Assembly: GCF_003026455.1 (NCBI RefSeq)
Contig: NZ_PYMB01000005.1
Coordinates: 124,001 to 188,000, forward strand
DNA length: 64,000 bases
Reading direction: 5' to 3'
Source: Photobacterium rosenbergii
GTDB taxonomy: Bacteria > Pseudomonadota > Gammaproteobacteria > Enterobacterales > Vibrionaceae
Under the pieces are notes generated by a model that did no database searches, was not told the origin of the DNA, and was given only the letters and a program-made list of their open reading frames with translations. The position numbers and the translations under genes were made by a program. This document shows, piece by piece, positions 34,443 to 43,827 of this stretch (its first letter is position 1; every line of letters begins with the position of its first letter).

Positions 34443-34785
34443 TTTATACTCCCTCTTATTTATTATTGACACTATTTATATTCTTATAGTTAAAATAAAG
34501 CACAAATGCCAATTCAAGACAAGATTATATTTAATTAATCAAAATAGTGGCTTTCGATGAATAGCAAAAAACACCATAACACAGAAAAGCATAACCCGTT
34601 GAATCAATTACTAAAAATTCAGCACTGGCAATAATGAGCCTTAGTCGAACTTTATTCCATAATTAAACACAATAAATTAAAGCAAATATATTCAGTCCGT
34701 ATTCAAGATATCAGTTAATTTATCACACCAATATTATCAATATTCAATTCGATTATTATTCGATATTATTTCGATTAATAATCAA
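34443..34785. other. AT-rich intergenic stretch, no gene seen
   Basis: Strongly AT-rich DNA between the small secreted protein gene and the TolC terminator. It contains short repeated ATTATT and CGATATTATTTCGAT motifs but no supported frame, RNA or operator palindrome. Confidence 0.6.
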
Positions 34786-34810
34786 AAGCCCTTTCTCACT
34801 GAAAGGGCTT
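34786..34810 (-). terminator. Rho-independent terminator of the RND system 2 operon
   Basis: AAGCCCTTTC and GAAAGGGCTT form a 10-bp stem around a 5-nt loop just after the TolC stop; a T-run (opposite the AAAA) follows on the minus strand. Confidence 0.85.
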
Positions 34811-34842
34811 CAATTCAGACTATCTTCAGTAGATGTCATCGT

Positions 34843-36177
34843 TTATTTTCGGCTGGGGATAAGCCCCGCATTTATGTCGAAAATATCTTGCTCACTAAGC
34901 GAACCAGTAGCCTGCTTCAACTGTAGCGTGCTTAGAATGTAGTTATAGCGGGCACTTGATAAGCTTTGGTTCGCCGAATACAGCCGCCTTGTTGCATCCA
35001 GCACATCGACAATGGTTCTTGTCCCGACATCAAAACCCGCTTCTGTTGCTTCCAATGCGGTTTGGGCTGAAACGACAACCTGTTCAAATGCCTGAATCGA
35101 GCCTATGGATGCGACAATATCATTATTGTTACTGTACACAGTCCTCTGCACACCCCGGTAACTGGCCTCAAGCTGTTCACTTGCCGAAACATAATCATAT
35201 TGAGCAATTTTGACTTGAGAAGTGATAGCCCCGCCAGTGTAAAGAGGTACCGACAAGTTAACCCCTAATGTGTACATGGTGCCATCACCATCCTGAGAAC
35301 CCAGGTAACTATTGGAAATATCTTGGTAGCTGTAATTACCATTAAATGTTAATTCCGGCAGGCGGCTTGCCTTTGCGAGGGAAATCGCATTGCGGGCAAT
35401 ATCTTGTCCAATTCTTGCAGCAAGCAGGGACAAATTTTGCTGCTGGGCCTGTTCAAGCAAGGCCTGAATAGGTAATGGCTGTGGCGAGGCACTGAACCTT
35501 GCAACATCGAGTTCATCAATGTCGGTATATTCTATGCCTGTAATTTCCCGCAGGCTCTCGAAACTGTTGGCTACTTCGTTTTTTGCCAAAATTTCATTGG
35601 CTAACACCGCATCATACTGGGCCTGAGCATCGTGTACGTCAGTAATTGCGGATAACCCCACATCAAAACGCTGTTGGGTTTGCTCAAGTTGGCGTCCAAC
35701 TGCACGCTTTTCAGCCTGTACAAAACGTAAGTTATCCTGTGCGCTCAGTACAGCAAAGTAACCTGTGCTAACCCTTAGTATCAGGCTCTGTTGCTCAGTC
35801 GCATAAATAGCATCTGCCTGACGGGCTTGCTGTTCTGCCAATGCAAGGGAAACCCAACTAGAACGGTTGTATAGTTGCTGTGAAAAACCTACTCCAACCA
35901 TTGCCGTGTTCCGGTCGAAGCTACCCATGTCATTACTACGGGTAACATCATATCCTGCGGCCAGGCTGATTTGGGGCAGCAATACACTCTGGCTGCTATT
36001 GATAGCTTCAAAAGCCGCATCCCGCTGCGCCGCTATTTGCAATAGTTGGGGGTCATACTGTTTCGCTTGTTCATAAACCTGAACAAGATCAGAGGCATAA
36101 GCTCCATTTGCCACAGAGCTGCAAAGTAGAAAAGCAATGCTGCAACAAGCATGCTTTTGAGCATTTTGTTTTATCAT
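34843..36177 (-). CDS. TolC-family outer-membrane efflux channel (system 2)
   Basis: A 444-aa protein with a signal peptide ending near SSVANGAYASDLVQVYEQA. The two repeated halves of the family are visible, each with a long coiled-coil hairpin (SQSVLLPQISLAAGYD... and AKASRLPELTFNGNYSYQD..., with QQRFDVGLSAITDVHDAQAQYD and AGFDVGTRTIVDVLDATRRLYS). It forms the exit duct for type I or RND pumps. It is the third gene after the adaptor and pump, so this operon codes for a complete tripartite system. Confidence 0.93.
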   Translation of the reverse strand: MIKQNAQKHACCSIAFLLCSSVANGAYASDLVQVYEQAKQYDPQLLQIAAQRDAAFEAINSSQSVLLPQISLAAGYDVTRSNDMGSFDRNTAMVGVGFSQQLYNRSSWVSLALAEQQARQADAIYATEQQSLILRVSTGYFAVLSAQDNLRFVQAEKRAVGRQLEQTQQRFDVGLSAITDVHDAQAQYDAVLANEILAKNEVANSFESLREITGIEYTDIDELDVARFSASPQPLPIQALLEQAQQQNLSLLAARIGQDIARNAISLAKASRLPELTFNGNYSYQDISNSYLGSQDGDGTMYTLGVNLSVPLYTGGAITSQVKIAQYDYVSASEQLEASYRGVQRTVYSNNNDIVASIGSIQAFEQVVVSAQTALEATEAGFDVGTRTIVDVLDATRRLYSANQSLSSARYNYILSTLQLKQATGSLSEQDIFDINAGLIPSRK

Positions 36178-36201
36178 TCAAAGATACATCCAAGGCTAGG
36201 C

Positions 36202-36232
36202 CCCTCCCCCACAAAAAGCCCATGGGGGAGAG
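36202..36232 (-). other. Intercistronic stem-loop between RND pump 2 and TolC genes
   Basis: CTCCCCC and GGGGGAG pair around a 13-nt loop in the 61-bp gap. It has no T-run; it may tune downstream TolC expression or protect mRNA. Confidence 0.45.
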
Positions 36233-36238
36233 GTGAAT

Positions 36239-39200
36239 TTATTTATCGAACCGAACGCGATAAAGCAATGAATAAACCACTGGCAACACAAGAAGTGTCA
36301 GGATAGTGGCGAAGGCAAGGCCGAAGATAATGGTGACCGCCATAGACGCGAAGAAAGCATCGAATAACAACGGGCACATTCCCAATACCGTCGTTACGGC
36401 AGCCATACACACTGGTCGCATACGGCTGATACTAGCTCGCTGGATAGCGTCTTGTACTTTAAAGCCGCGCCCAAGCTCAATATTGATCTGTTCAACCAAT
36501 ACAATGCCATTTTTCAAGATCATCCCTGACAAGCTCAGTAAGCCAAGTAATGCAGTGAAGGCAAAAGGTATATCTAGCAACAACATCCCTGCAGCAACAC
36601 CAATAATAGCCAGTGGAACTGTCGACCATATCGCCAGCGGCTGGCGAATGGTGTTAAACAGGAACACAGTGATCAAGAACATGGCAAGGTAACCTAGCGG
36701 CAGTGAACTGAACAATGCCTGCTGAGCCATTTGTGACACCTCGTACTCCCCTCCCCATTCCAAGCTGTAGCCAGGGGGTAGAAGTATAGCTTCAACACTT
36801 TGCTCCAGGCGCTGCCTCAGTGATTCCGGAGTATCACCACTAAGTGGATCCACATCCGTCATAACCGCAATCATACGGCGCATATTCCGGCGGATAATCA
36901 AGGAGTCCTCAAACTCTGGCTTGAAGCCTGTCACTATCTGCTCCATGGGCACATAGCCATTACTCTCGCTGCTCCAGACCATTACATCTCTGATCCTGTT
37001 GATATCCGTCCTAACCCCTTCTGGTGCTCTAACGACAATCGGCAGCAGATCCGAACCTTCCCGGTATAAACCAACTGATTGACCAGAGGTATTGAGAAGT
37101 AAGGTTGAATCTATATCTGACTTGCTTACACCACTGCGGCGGGCAGCTGCCAAATCAATTTGCGGGCGTAGCATCATGGTCTGCTCACGCCAAGAATGGC
37201 GTGTTTCAATAGCCCGTGGTTCCTGGGAAATCACCTCAATAGCTTGGTCGGCAAGTTGGCGCAAGACGACAGGGTCCGGGCCATAGAAACGTGCTTCGAT
37301 ATTGGCAGCAGGTGCAGGCCCCAACTGCATGAGTTTGATTTTATGTTCAATATCCGCATGCTGTGTGTCTAACATGTTTCGGATCTGTGGGATGAGGTGC
37401 TGAATCGTTTCCAGATCTTCTGCCTGAACTAACATCTGTCCATAGCTCGGGTAGATCATTTCTGGTGTATAGGTTAAAACAAAGCGCTGGGCTCCCATTC
37501 CCATCACCGACGTGACTTTCTCAACCCCTTCCAGATTTGAAATTTCATTCTCAAGCGTAGCTAATTTTTCTGATGTTGCATTGATGTCTGAGCCTTGCTG
37601 CATCCAAACATCGACAAAAAACAATGGTGTATTAGCCGGCGGGAAAAATGCTTGCTTCACATGGCCAAAGCCGACCAATGCCGCAATCAGGATCGCCATG
37701 GTTGCAGTCATCGACAGAATACGGTGGCGCAACGCTTTTGCCAGAATAAATCGGTAGGCTTGGAAAACCACTGACTGGTAAGGGTCAATTTCTCCTTGCT
37801 CGTTTCCACCCTGCTCAATGTCGTCCTTGAACAACAGGTCACAGAAAAACGGTGTCAGTGTGATTGCAAAAAACCAGCTTAGCGATAACGCAATAAGAAG
37901 GACATAAAACAGCGAACCGAGGAAATCCCCCGTCGTATCCGGTGACAGGCCAATAGGTGCAAATGCGATAATGGCGATCGCCGTTGCGCCCAATAATGGG
38001 AATTGGGTTTGGGAAACCACCTCTTTGATTGACTCTGCTTTACTCAAGCCACGCTTGATACCAACGATAACCCCTTCGGTAATTACAATGGCGTTATCAA
38101 CCAGCATCCCTAAAGCGATGATTAGAGCTCCCAGTGAGATAATTTGGATCTCAATACCGAGTAGATTCATCCCGACAAAGGTGCCCAAAATTGTCAACAG
38201 CAATACCGCCCCCATAATCAGGCCTGATTTTAGCCCCATGGTAAACAGCAAAACGACAATAACGATGGCTATCGATACAAATAGGTTAACGATGAATTCA
38301 TTAACGGATTGATCAACCGCCGCCGACTGGTCATAAACCGGCTCAACATAAATGCCCAGCGGCCGATCAGACTTAAGCTCCTCAAGGCGGGATTTGACCG
38401 CATTACCGACATCAACCACATTCACATTGTCTTTGAATGCAATACCCAGCGAAATAGCCTTGGTGCCATTATCCCGGTACAGGTTAAATGGCGTGTCATC
38501 GTACTGGTAATCGATAGAGGCAATATCACCTAAGCGGATCAGGTGATTGGAACCTGGAGGGCTGACGATCAATTGTTCTAGTTGCTCAAATTCAGAGAAC
38601 TCACCGGTAGGGTGAAAACGGACAGCCTGTTGACCAATCCGCAACTGGCCAGCATTCGACACCACATTTTGGTTATTCAGCAAACCAAAAATCCAATTCG
38701 GGTCTAACCCCAACGCATTGAGTTTGCTCTGCTCAATTTCAATGACGACATTCTTATCGACCAAGCCAGCAACAGACACCTTGGACACCCCATTGAGCAT
38801 CCCAAGATCTCGCCTTAGCCGATCAGCATAATGCTTCAAGTCACTATAGCTGTAATCTTCCGTACTAAGGTTGAAGAGCATCCCATAGACATCGCCGAAT
38901 TCATCGATCACTTGCGGCGACATTGCACCCGGAGGTAAGTAAGGAGTCAAGTCTTCAAGTTTTTTCCTAAGTGTTGCCCATGTTTCGGGATGAGCACTGA
39001 CAGGGTACTTTTCATCAAGCTCAACCAATATTTGCGAAAGGCCCGGGCTATTGTAAGCCGTGATATATTTCACCGCTTCAAGCTCCAGAATTTCCTTTTC
39101 TATCTGAACAGTCACTTCTTCTTCAACCTGCTCAGCAGAAGCGCCGGGATAAGCGGTATTTACCAATGCCAATGGCAAGGGAAAGCCTGGAAACTCTAAT

Positions 39201-39301
39201 TTGCCCAAACCAAGGAACGAAACACTACCGCCAACCAGTAGCAACACGACCACTAACCAGCTTATTACTTTGTTTTTTATTGAATATTCAGCCAAGCTCA
39301 T
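36239..39301 (-). CDS. RND-family efflux pump inner-membrane subunit (system 2)
   Basis: About 1020 aa from ATG 39301, one base after the adaptor stop. It begins SLAEYSIKNKVISW, with the TM4 relay motif GALIIALGMLVDNAIVITEG and the C-terminal LLGLLSLSGMILKNGIVLVEQ. It is a paralogue of the pump at 7824 (shared ends and relay motifs) but clearly diverged in the periplasmic loops. Its operon has an operator pair like the porin genes, suggesting that it is expressed with uronate uptake, perhaps to expel toxic aglycones or excess sugar acids. That role is inference. Confidence 0.93.
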   Translation of the reverse strand: MSLAEYSIKNKVISWLVVVLLLVGGSVSFLGLGKLEFPGFPLPLALVNTAYPGASAEQVEEEVTVQIEKEILELEAVKYITAYNSPGLSQILVELDEKYPVSAHPETWATLRKKLEDLTPYLPPGAMSPQVIDEFGDVYGMLFNLSTEDYSYSDLKHYADRLRRDLGMLNGVSKVSVAGLVDKNVVIEIEQSKLNALGLDPNWIFGLLNNQNVVSNAGQLRIGQQAVRFHPTGEFSEFEQLEQLIVSPPGSNHLIRLGDIASIDYQYDDTPFNLYRDNGTKAISLGIAFKDNVNVVDVGNAVKSRLEELKSDRPLGIYVEPVYDQSAAVDQSVNEFIVNLFVSIAIVIVVLLFTMGLKSGLIMGAVLLLTILGTFVGMNLLGIEIQIISLGALIIALGMLVDNAIVITEGVIVGIKRGLSKAESIKEVVSQTQFPLLGATAIAIIAFAPIGLSPDTTGDFLGSLFYVLLIALSLSWFFAITLTPFFCDLLFKDDIEQGGNEQGEIDPYQSVVFQAYRFILAKALRHRILSMTATMAILIAALVGFGHVKQAFFPPANTPLFFVDVWMQQGSDINATSEKLATLENEISNLEGVEKVTSVMGMGAQRFVLTYTPEMIYPSYGQMLVQAEDLETIQHLIPQIRNMLDTQHADIEHKIKLMQLGPAPAANIEARFYGPDPVVLRQLADQAIEVISQEPRAIETRHSWREQTMMLRPQIDLAAARRSGVSKSDIDSTLLLNTSGQSVGLYREGSDLLPIVVRAPEGVRTDINRIRDVMVWSSESNGYVPMEQIVTGFKPEFEDSLIIRRNMRRMIAVMTDVDPLSGDTPESLRQRLEQSVEAILLPPGYSLEWGGEYEVSQMAQQALFSSLPLGYLAMFLITVFLFNTIRQPLAIWSTVPLAIIGVAAGMLLLDIPFAFTALLGLLSLSGMILKNGIVLVEQINIELGRGFKVQDAIQRASISRMRPVCMAAVTTVLGMCPLLFDAFFASMAVTIIFGLAFATILTLLVLPVVYSLLYRVRFDK

Positions 39302-39302
39302 G

Positions 39303-40424
39303 CTACATACCCCGTTCACGAATAAGTGGCTTAACCTGCATTCCATCGACTAAGCGCGTCAGACCCGCAGTCACAACCTGCTCGTCTGGTGCTAGGTCAC
39401 CCACCACGAAAACATGTTCCCCACTGATGCTTGCAATAGTGATATCACGTGGTGAAACCGTGGCCGTCTGCGGGTTGTATACCCATACCTGGGCATTTGA
39501 TGTCTGGTCACTCGTCAAGACAGCGGTAAGAGGCAATGGAAACTGCTTGGTTTCCCCTTTATCGAGGTAGAGCTGGTCAAAGTCGATCTCAACCGTTGCC
39601 CCCATCCCGGCATATAAGGTCAGGTCATCGGGCTTAGGTAAGCTGAACACAACCTCATAAGACTGGGTTCCCTGGGTCTCTTGGGTCGCATGTTGTTTAT
39701 AGGAAACCTCGTATCGTTTCTCGTTACCGGCATCACCAAATATCACCTGAGGGCGATAGCTGAGATCGACGCTATCTTGTTGTAATTGAGAAAGAATTCT
39801 TGCTGGCAATTGAATACGGACATCTAAGACATCGGTATTTTGCAGCATCATCACTGTTTGCTGGGGTTGAATATATTGGTGGTTTTCAACAAAGATTTGC
39901 GAAATTTGACCGGAAAAAGGCGCTGAAATACGGCTATCAGCCAACCTATCTTGGCTTAGAGTCAAAGAGGCTTTGGTTGCCTGTAACTGCGCGACAGCAT
40001 TATCAAAATCAGCCCGGGAAACCATCTTTTTATCTAATAACTGCTCAATACGTTTGAAATTAAGCTCCGCCAACTTAAAATCTGCTTCGCGTAATTTCAA
40101 TTCATTGAGATAGTCCCTGTCATCAACGGCAGCAAGCAACTCTCCCTGGTTAACTTGATCACCTGGTAATTTAGAAAACTCGGTCAACCGCCCGGCAACT
40201 TGAAATGACACCTCAACTTCTTTATTAGCTGAAAGCTGTGCCGGAAAATGTCGGATATTATTAGCTTGTAGTTCCCCGAGCGTTGCCAACTTCACCGGGC
40301 GCACAACGGGAACAGTGTTTTCAGCCGTCACAGCTTCATTACACCCTGACAGCACACCTAACAATGCAATGGCTGTGACACTCATGCAGATACGCCGACC
40401 TGCCTTCCTTGTTTTGATAAACAT
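39303..40424 (-). CDS. RND periplasmic adaptor lipoprotein (system 2)
   Basis: A 373-aa membrane-fusion protein with lipobox LGVLSGCN. Lipoyl halves FSKLPGDQVNQGELLAAVDDRDY and SRISAPFSGQISQIFV flank the hairpin LNFKRIEQLLDKKMVSRADFDN. First gene of adaptor-pump-TolC. A paired TTGG-N4-CCAA-like operator lies 172 and 214 bp upstream. Confidence 0.92.
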   Translation of the reverse strand: MFIKTRKAGRRICMSVTAIALLGVLSGCNEAVTAENTVPVVRPVKLATLGELQANNIRHFPAQLSANKEVEVSFQVAGRLTEFSKLPGDQVNQGELLAAVDDRDYLNELKLREADFKLAELNFKRIEQLLDKKMVSRADFDNAVAQLQATKASLTLSQDRLADSRISAPFSGQISQIFVENHQYIQPQQTVMMLQNTDVLDVRIQLPARILSQLQQDSVDLSYRPQVIFGDAGNEKRYEVSYKQHATQETQGTQSYEVVFSLPKPDDLTLYAGMGATVEIDFDQLYLDKGETKQFPLPLTAVLTSDQTSNAQVWVYNPQTATVSPRDITIASISGEHVFVVGDLAPDEQVVTAGLTRLVDGMQVKPLIRERGM

Positions 40425-40595
40425 ATGACACCACTTTCGAATTAAATGCGAATATTATTCGGGCATTGTTCAATAAAGTCCCTTACAACTGTTTATTAGA
40501 AATACCCATGAGTTATTTGGAAAATGAAAAGGCATAAGCTGCTGTTGGGTTCTTCTCTTGTACATAGCGGGGAAAAACGCTAACCAGCACCCCTT

Positions 40596-40698
40596 TCGGT
40601 CAACCAATTATCACCAAGTTAAAAACCAATTGATATATTGGCATACCTAAAACATGATCCTTATCACTCGATTGGATCAAATGGCGATTTGCATCAAA
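40596..40698 (-). promoter_or_regulatory. Three-element control region of RND system 2 operon
   Basis: Reading toward the adaptor: TTTGATGCAAATC (40698-40686), TTGGCATACCTA (40649-40638) and TCGGTCAACCAA (40607-40596). The two operators start exactly 42 bp apart and the first element 49 bp ahead, nearly the same plan as at both porins and symporter 2. The rest of the 530-bp gap (40425-40954) shows no gene. Confidence 0.55.
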
Positions 40699-40954
40699 CT
40701 ATTAAGGAAAGCAGCTATTCAAACTGAAGACTCAGAGAGCGTGTAGGCGATTTACCAGTGATGGGCTAAGCATTGGTTGGCAATTTCAGGGGGTAGATAA
40801 TGGTGAGCAAAAAAAAAGCTGGAAGAGAGGCTTAAACCATTTCTCTCAACCAGCAAAAAATCAGTGCAAATACCACAAGGCCTAAATAAAATGGCAAAAA
40901 AGATTCGAGGTTTAACAGTTAATTTCAGGAAAAATTAAGCATCAAAAAACAATA

Positions 40955-41824
40955 TTAGGCGTAGGAAATGGCCTTTTCATCAAGGATTGACTTCAGTGCA
41001 GTTACAGCAAGGCCGAACTTGCTGGCATCACTTTTTTCAAGCTCTGCAACATCATCATTTTCCAAGTTTTCAAGAGCGGCGAAACCAGCAAAGTTCCCCA
41101 AGTGTGGCTCCAAAGACAAAAAGCCGTTGTAGCCGTTATCCGTAATAGATTCAACGATAGCAGCGATCTGACCATCACCATCACCGGCAGGAACAACCGT
41201 ATCATCAGAAGCTTGTGCATCTTTGATATGGTAGTACAACACGTGTTCTTTCAGCAGTTGGTAGGCTTGCAGCGTATTTTCTTTACACTGGACAAAGTTT
41301 GCTGGGTCATACACCAATTTAAAATTGTCTCTATTGACGCTTTGAACTAGGCTCAAACACCTTTCAGAAGTATCACCATAGATATCTTTTTCATTTTCAT
41401 GCAGCAGGACAATATCGTAAGGCTTAGCCATATCAGCTAACTCAGTCAGCTTTTCAACAACTTGAGTGGCATAATCATCGTGATTTACACCAGACTCCAT
41501 GAAAAAGCTGAAAATACGCATGTATTTAGACTCTAGCACTTTTGCAACTTCAAGAAGCTGGGCAAACATTTTCTTGTGGGCTTCAAAATCATCTTTAAGG
41601 TAGATTTTACCCACTGGCGATCCCAGAGATGATATCTTAAAACCACGTGCATCAAGTTGCTTTTTAATTTCAATGGCTTCTTCTACAGTGACTTCACTAA
41701 TATTCTTACCATTAACGCCGCGCATTTCGATATGTTTAATACCATGTGTATCTAACACATCCATCTGCGTGGTTAGATCCATATCGATTTCATCAGCAAA
41801 TGCAGAAAGCAGTACTTTTTTCAT
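40955..41824 (-). CDS. Sugar phosphate isomerase/epimerase-family TIM-barrel protein (copy A)
   Basis: A 289-aa xylose-isomerase-like barrel. Probable metal ligands lie in LLHENEKD (Glu), LVYDPANF (Asp), YYHIKDA (His) and FLSLEPH (Glu). No signal peptide. The family covers epimerases, dehydratases and 3-keto-glycoside lyases, so the name gives little about the reaction. It lies 15 bp after a Gfo/Idh/MocA gene and was probably transcribed with it. I infer a step in oxidation and cleavage or epimerisation of an imported glycoside. Confidence 0.85.
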   Translation of the reverse strand: MKKVLLSAFADEIDMDLTTQMDVLDTHGIKHIEMRGVNGKNISEVTVEEAIEIKKQLDARGFKISSLGSPVGKIYLKDDFEAHKKMFAQLLEVAKVLESKYMRIFSFFMESGVNHDDYATQVVEKLTELADMAKPYDIVLLHENEKDIYGDTSERCLSLVQSVNRDNFKLVYDPANFVQCKENTLQAYQLLKEHVLYYHIKDAQASDDTVVPAGDGDGQIAAIVESITDNGYNGFLSLEPHLGNFAGFAALENLENDDVAELEKSDASKFGLAVTALKSILDEKAISYA

Positions 41825-41839
41825 ATTAATCTCAATTCT

Positions 41840-42826
41840 TTAATTTACTTTTTTAAGCTGACCAAGGATATCAATCGACTTTATTGAATCAGTAAGGCTG
41901 ATATACGCCCCTCCTACAGTAAAAGCTTGGTAAAAATGATTGATTGCTTTTTCATGGCTGGCGCCCCAGTAATTTTTACCTGTTTTACCTGGTTGGAAGT
42001 CACGCTCTATTTCGGTTAAATCGCCTTCTTGGTCAACCAAGAAAAGTTTACCCAACATATATTTCAGAAGCCCATTTTCAAAATGTAACTCCATTTCTAC
42101 TGGCGAATTTGTTGAATAGGCATTAGTGCCGTAAAATAGCCCTTTTGCCCCATTTTTAAACTCGAAATAAATCTCAGCTGTGTCGTCTGTATCAATATAA
42201 TCGTTGAAAGCCTTGATCGAATGACTACCATCAACCTTAACCAGTTCTCCTCCTAACCATTGAACCAAATCAATAGTATGAATGGCTTGGTTGATAATCA
42301 GGCTCCCGCCTTCCGTCGTCGTTTTACCTCGCCAATCACTAGCAGCATAGTAACTCTCTGGCTCTCTCTGCCATGTAACATAGCCTTTAATGCCAACGAG
42401 TTTACCTAGTGTATTATTATCGACGTACTCCCTCATAACGACTGAAGTCGGGTTGTACCTGTTTTGGAAAGAGACTGCGAGCTTCGCTGTAGAAGCTTCA
42501 AGAGCTTTATTAATCTCTTCTGCTTCGTCCATATTCATAACGACAGGTTTTTCAGATATCACATTTATATTTAAAGCAAGAGCTTTAATGATCATCTCTT
42601 TATGCAAATAGTGTGGTGTACAGACATGGACAACATCCAGATCTTCACTTGATAGCATTTCATTGTAATCGATATATCCATTACAGTTATATTGGTCAGT
42701 TGTTTTCTTTAACACATCCTGCTTCACATCACAGACACTAACCAATTTTGCATTGCTGTTTTTCTCAATGGCATCAAAGTGAATAACAGAGATAGCTCCA
42801 CAACCAATAACACCGACTTTCAACAT
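41840..42826 (-). CDS. Gfo/Idh/MocA-family NAD(P)-dependent oxidoreductase (copy A)
   Basis: A 328-aa protein. The Rossmann motif is VGVIGCGAISVIHFDAI, with VCTPHYLHKEM, the catalytic-lysine motif ISEKPVVMN, and the C-terminal domain signature GGSLIINQAIHTIDLVQWL with catalytic Asp/His region. Family members oxidise sugar or inositol hydroxyls. More AT-rich than the other pair and separated from it by a 132-bp gap, it may have been acquired separately. Confidence 0.9.
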   Translation of the reverse strand: MLKVGVIGCGAISVIHFDAIEKNSNAKLVSVCDVKQDVLKKTTDQYNCNGYIDYNEMLSSEDLDVVHVCTPHYLHKEMIIKALALNINVISEKPVVMNMDEAEEINKALEASTAKLAVSFQNRYNPTSVVMREYVDNNTLGKLVGIKGYVTWQREPESYYAASDWRGKTTTEGGSLIINQAIHTIDLVQWLGGELVKVDGSHSIKAFNDYIDTDDTAEIYFEFKNGAKGLFYGTNAYSTNSPVEMELHFENGLLKYMLGKLFLVDQEGDLTEIERDFQPGKTGKNYWGASHEKAINHFYQAFTVGGAYISLTDSIKSIDILGQLKKVN

Positions 42827-42958
42827 AAAGACCTCTCATTACATTTATTATTTTATTTACTAAGTTAATGGTACAAAAATAGAGGTACTGTAATTGGCAT
42901 AATGCTTCTTATCAGTACCTATATATTTAAGTACTATATAAACCAGTTATTTTTCTTA

Positions 42959-43825
42959 TTAAAAGTATTCGGCGTAACCCAACTTCTTAAGGTTATCCAT
43001 ACTGATTTGCAGAGATTCAAATGGGTCGCGGCCATAGGTATCATCTTGCTCGATTGGCAGGTATTTAACGCCTGTCTCTTCACAAGCCGCAATGATTTCC
43101 TTGAAATCAAGGTTACCTTCACCAATTTCAGCAAACTGAATCGTATTGAAGAATACGTCCATATTGCCTTTAGATAGTGCGCCGATAAGATCTTCTTGAG
43201 CAGGAGTAACTATACGATAGTCTTTTAAGTGAACGAGTTCTGCTCGGCCAGCCATCTTCTTGATAAATTTAGCAGGGTTCAGACCGGCACGTTGAATCCA
43301 GTGAACATCAATTTCAAAACCGATGTTCTCAGCAGATGTGTTTTCAACAAGGTGGTCAAATAGAACTTTTCCGTCTACTTTATCGAACTCACAGTGGTGG
43401 TTGTGGTAGAACAATTTAATGCCGTGCTCACGAAGTTTAGCACCCCACTGTTCCATTTCCTTTGCAAATTCAATGAACTTGTCTGCATGACCATAGTGCT
43501 GGAATGGAAGAGAGCCTATGCGTAGATATTTAACATCCAGACGTTTTGCATCAGAGACAATCTTGTCAAAGTGCAGGTCGAAAGAGTCAACAGGGAACGA
43601 CGGGTGAACCTGTTGGGTATAAGCACTTAAAGAACAAATATTCATGCCTAGTTCGTTAACCGCTTTTTCCATCGCAGCCACGTTCTCTTCAGACATATCA
43701 ACCTGAGAGATTTCAACGGCTTTGAAACCCATGTCGTTAACTTTTTTCAGTGTTTCAAATAGACCTAGCTCTTTGACCTTGCCAGCTAGCATCATCATTT
43801 GTACAGCAATTTGAGGTTTAGCCAT
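42959..43825 (-). CDS. Sugar phosphate isomerase/epimerase-family TIM-barrel protein (copy B)
   Basis: A 288-aa barrel with metal-ligand candidates in LFYHNHHCEF, GFEIDVHWIQRAG, LVHLKDYR and YLPIEQDD. Only distantly similar to copy A, so a different reaction is likely. It is 2 bp after the Gfo/Idh/MocA gene upstream, showing tight operon organisation. Proteins of this type include lyases and hydratases acting on 3-keto-glycosides; assignment to that role is inference. Confidence 0.86.
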   Translation of the reverse strand: MAKPQIAVQMMMLAGKVKELGLFETLKKVNDMGFKAVEISQVDMSEENVAAMEKAVNELGMNICSLSAYTQQVHPSFPVDSFDLHFDKIVSDAKRLDVKYLRIGSLPFQHYGHADKFIEFAKEMEQWGAKLREHGIKLFYHNHHCEFDKVDGKVLFDHLVENTSAENIGFEIDVHWIQRAGLNPAKFIKKMAGRAELVHLKDYRIVTPAQEDLIGALSKGNMDVFFNTIQFAEIGEGNLDFKEIIAACEETGVKYLPIEQDDTYGRDPFESLQISMDNLKKLGYAEYF

Positions 43826-43827
43826 GA

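Noticed and set aside
42894-42905. TTGGCATAATGC between the two Gfo/Idh-TIM pairs as an operator
   Set aside because: Only the left half-site is kept; the right half has none of CCAA. Not enough to call an operator.
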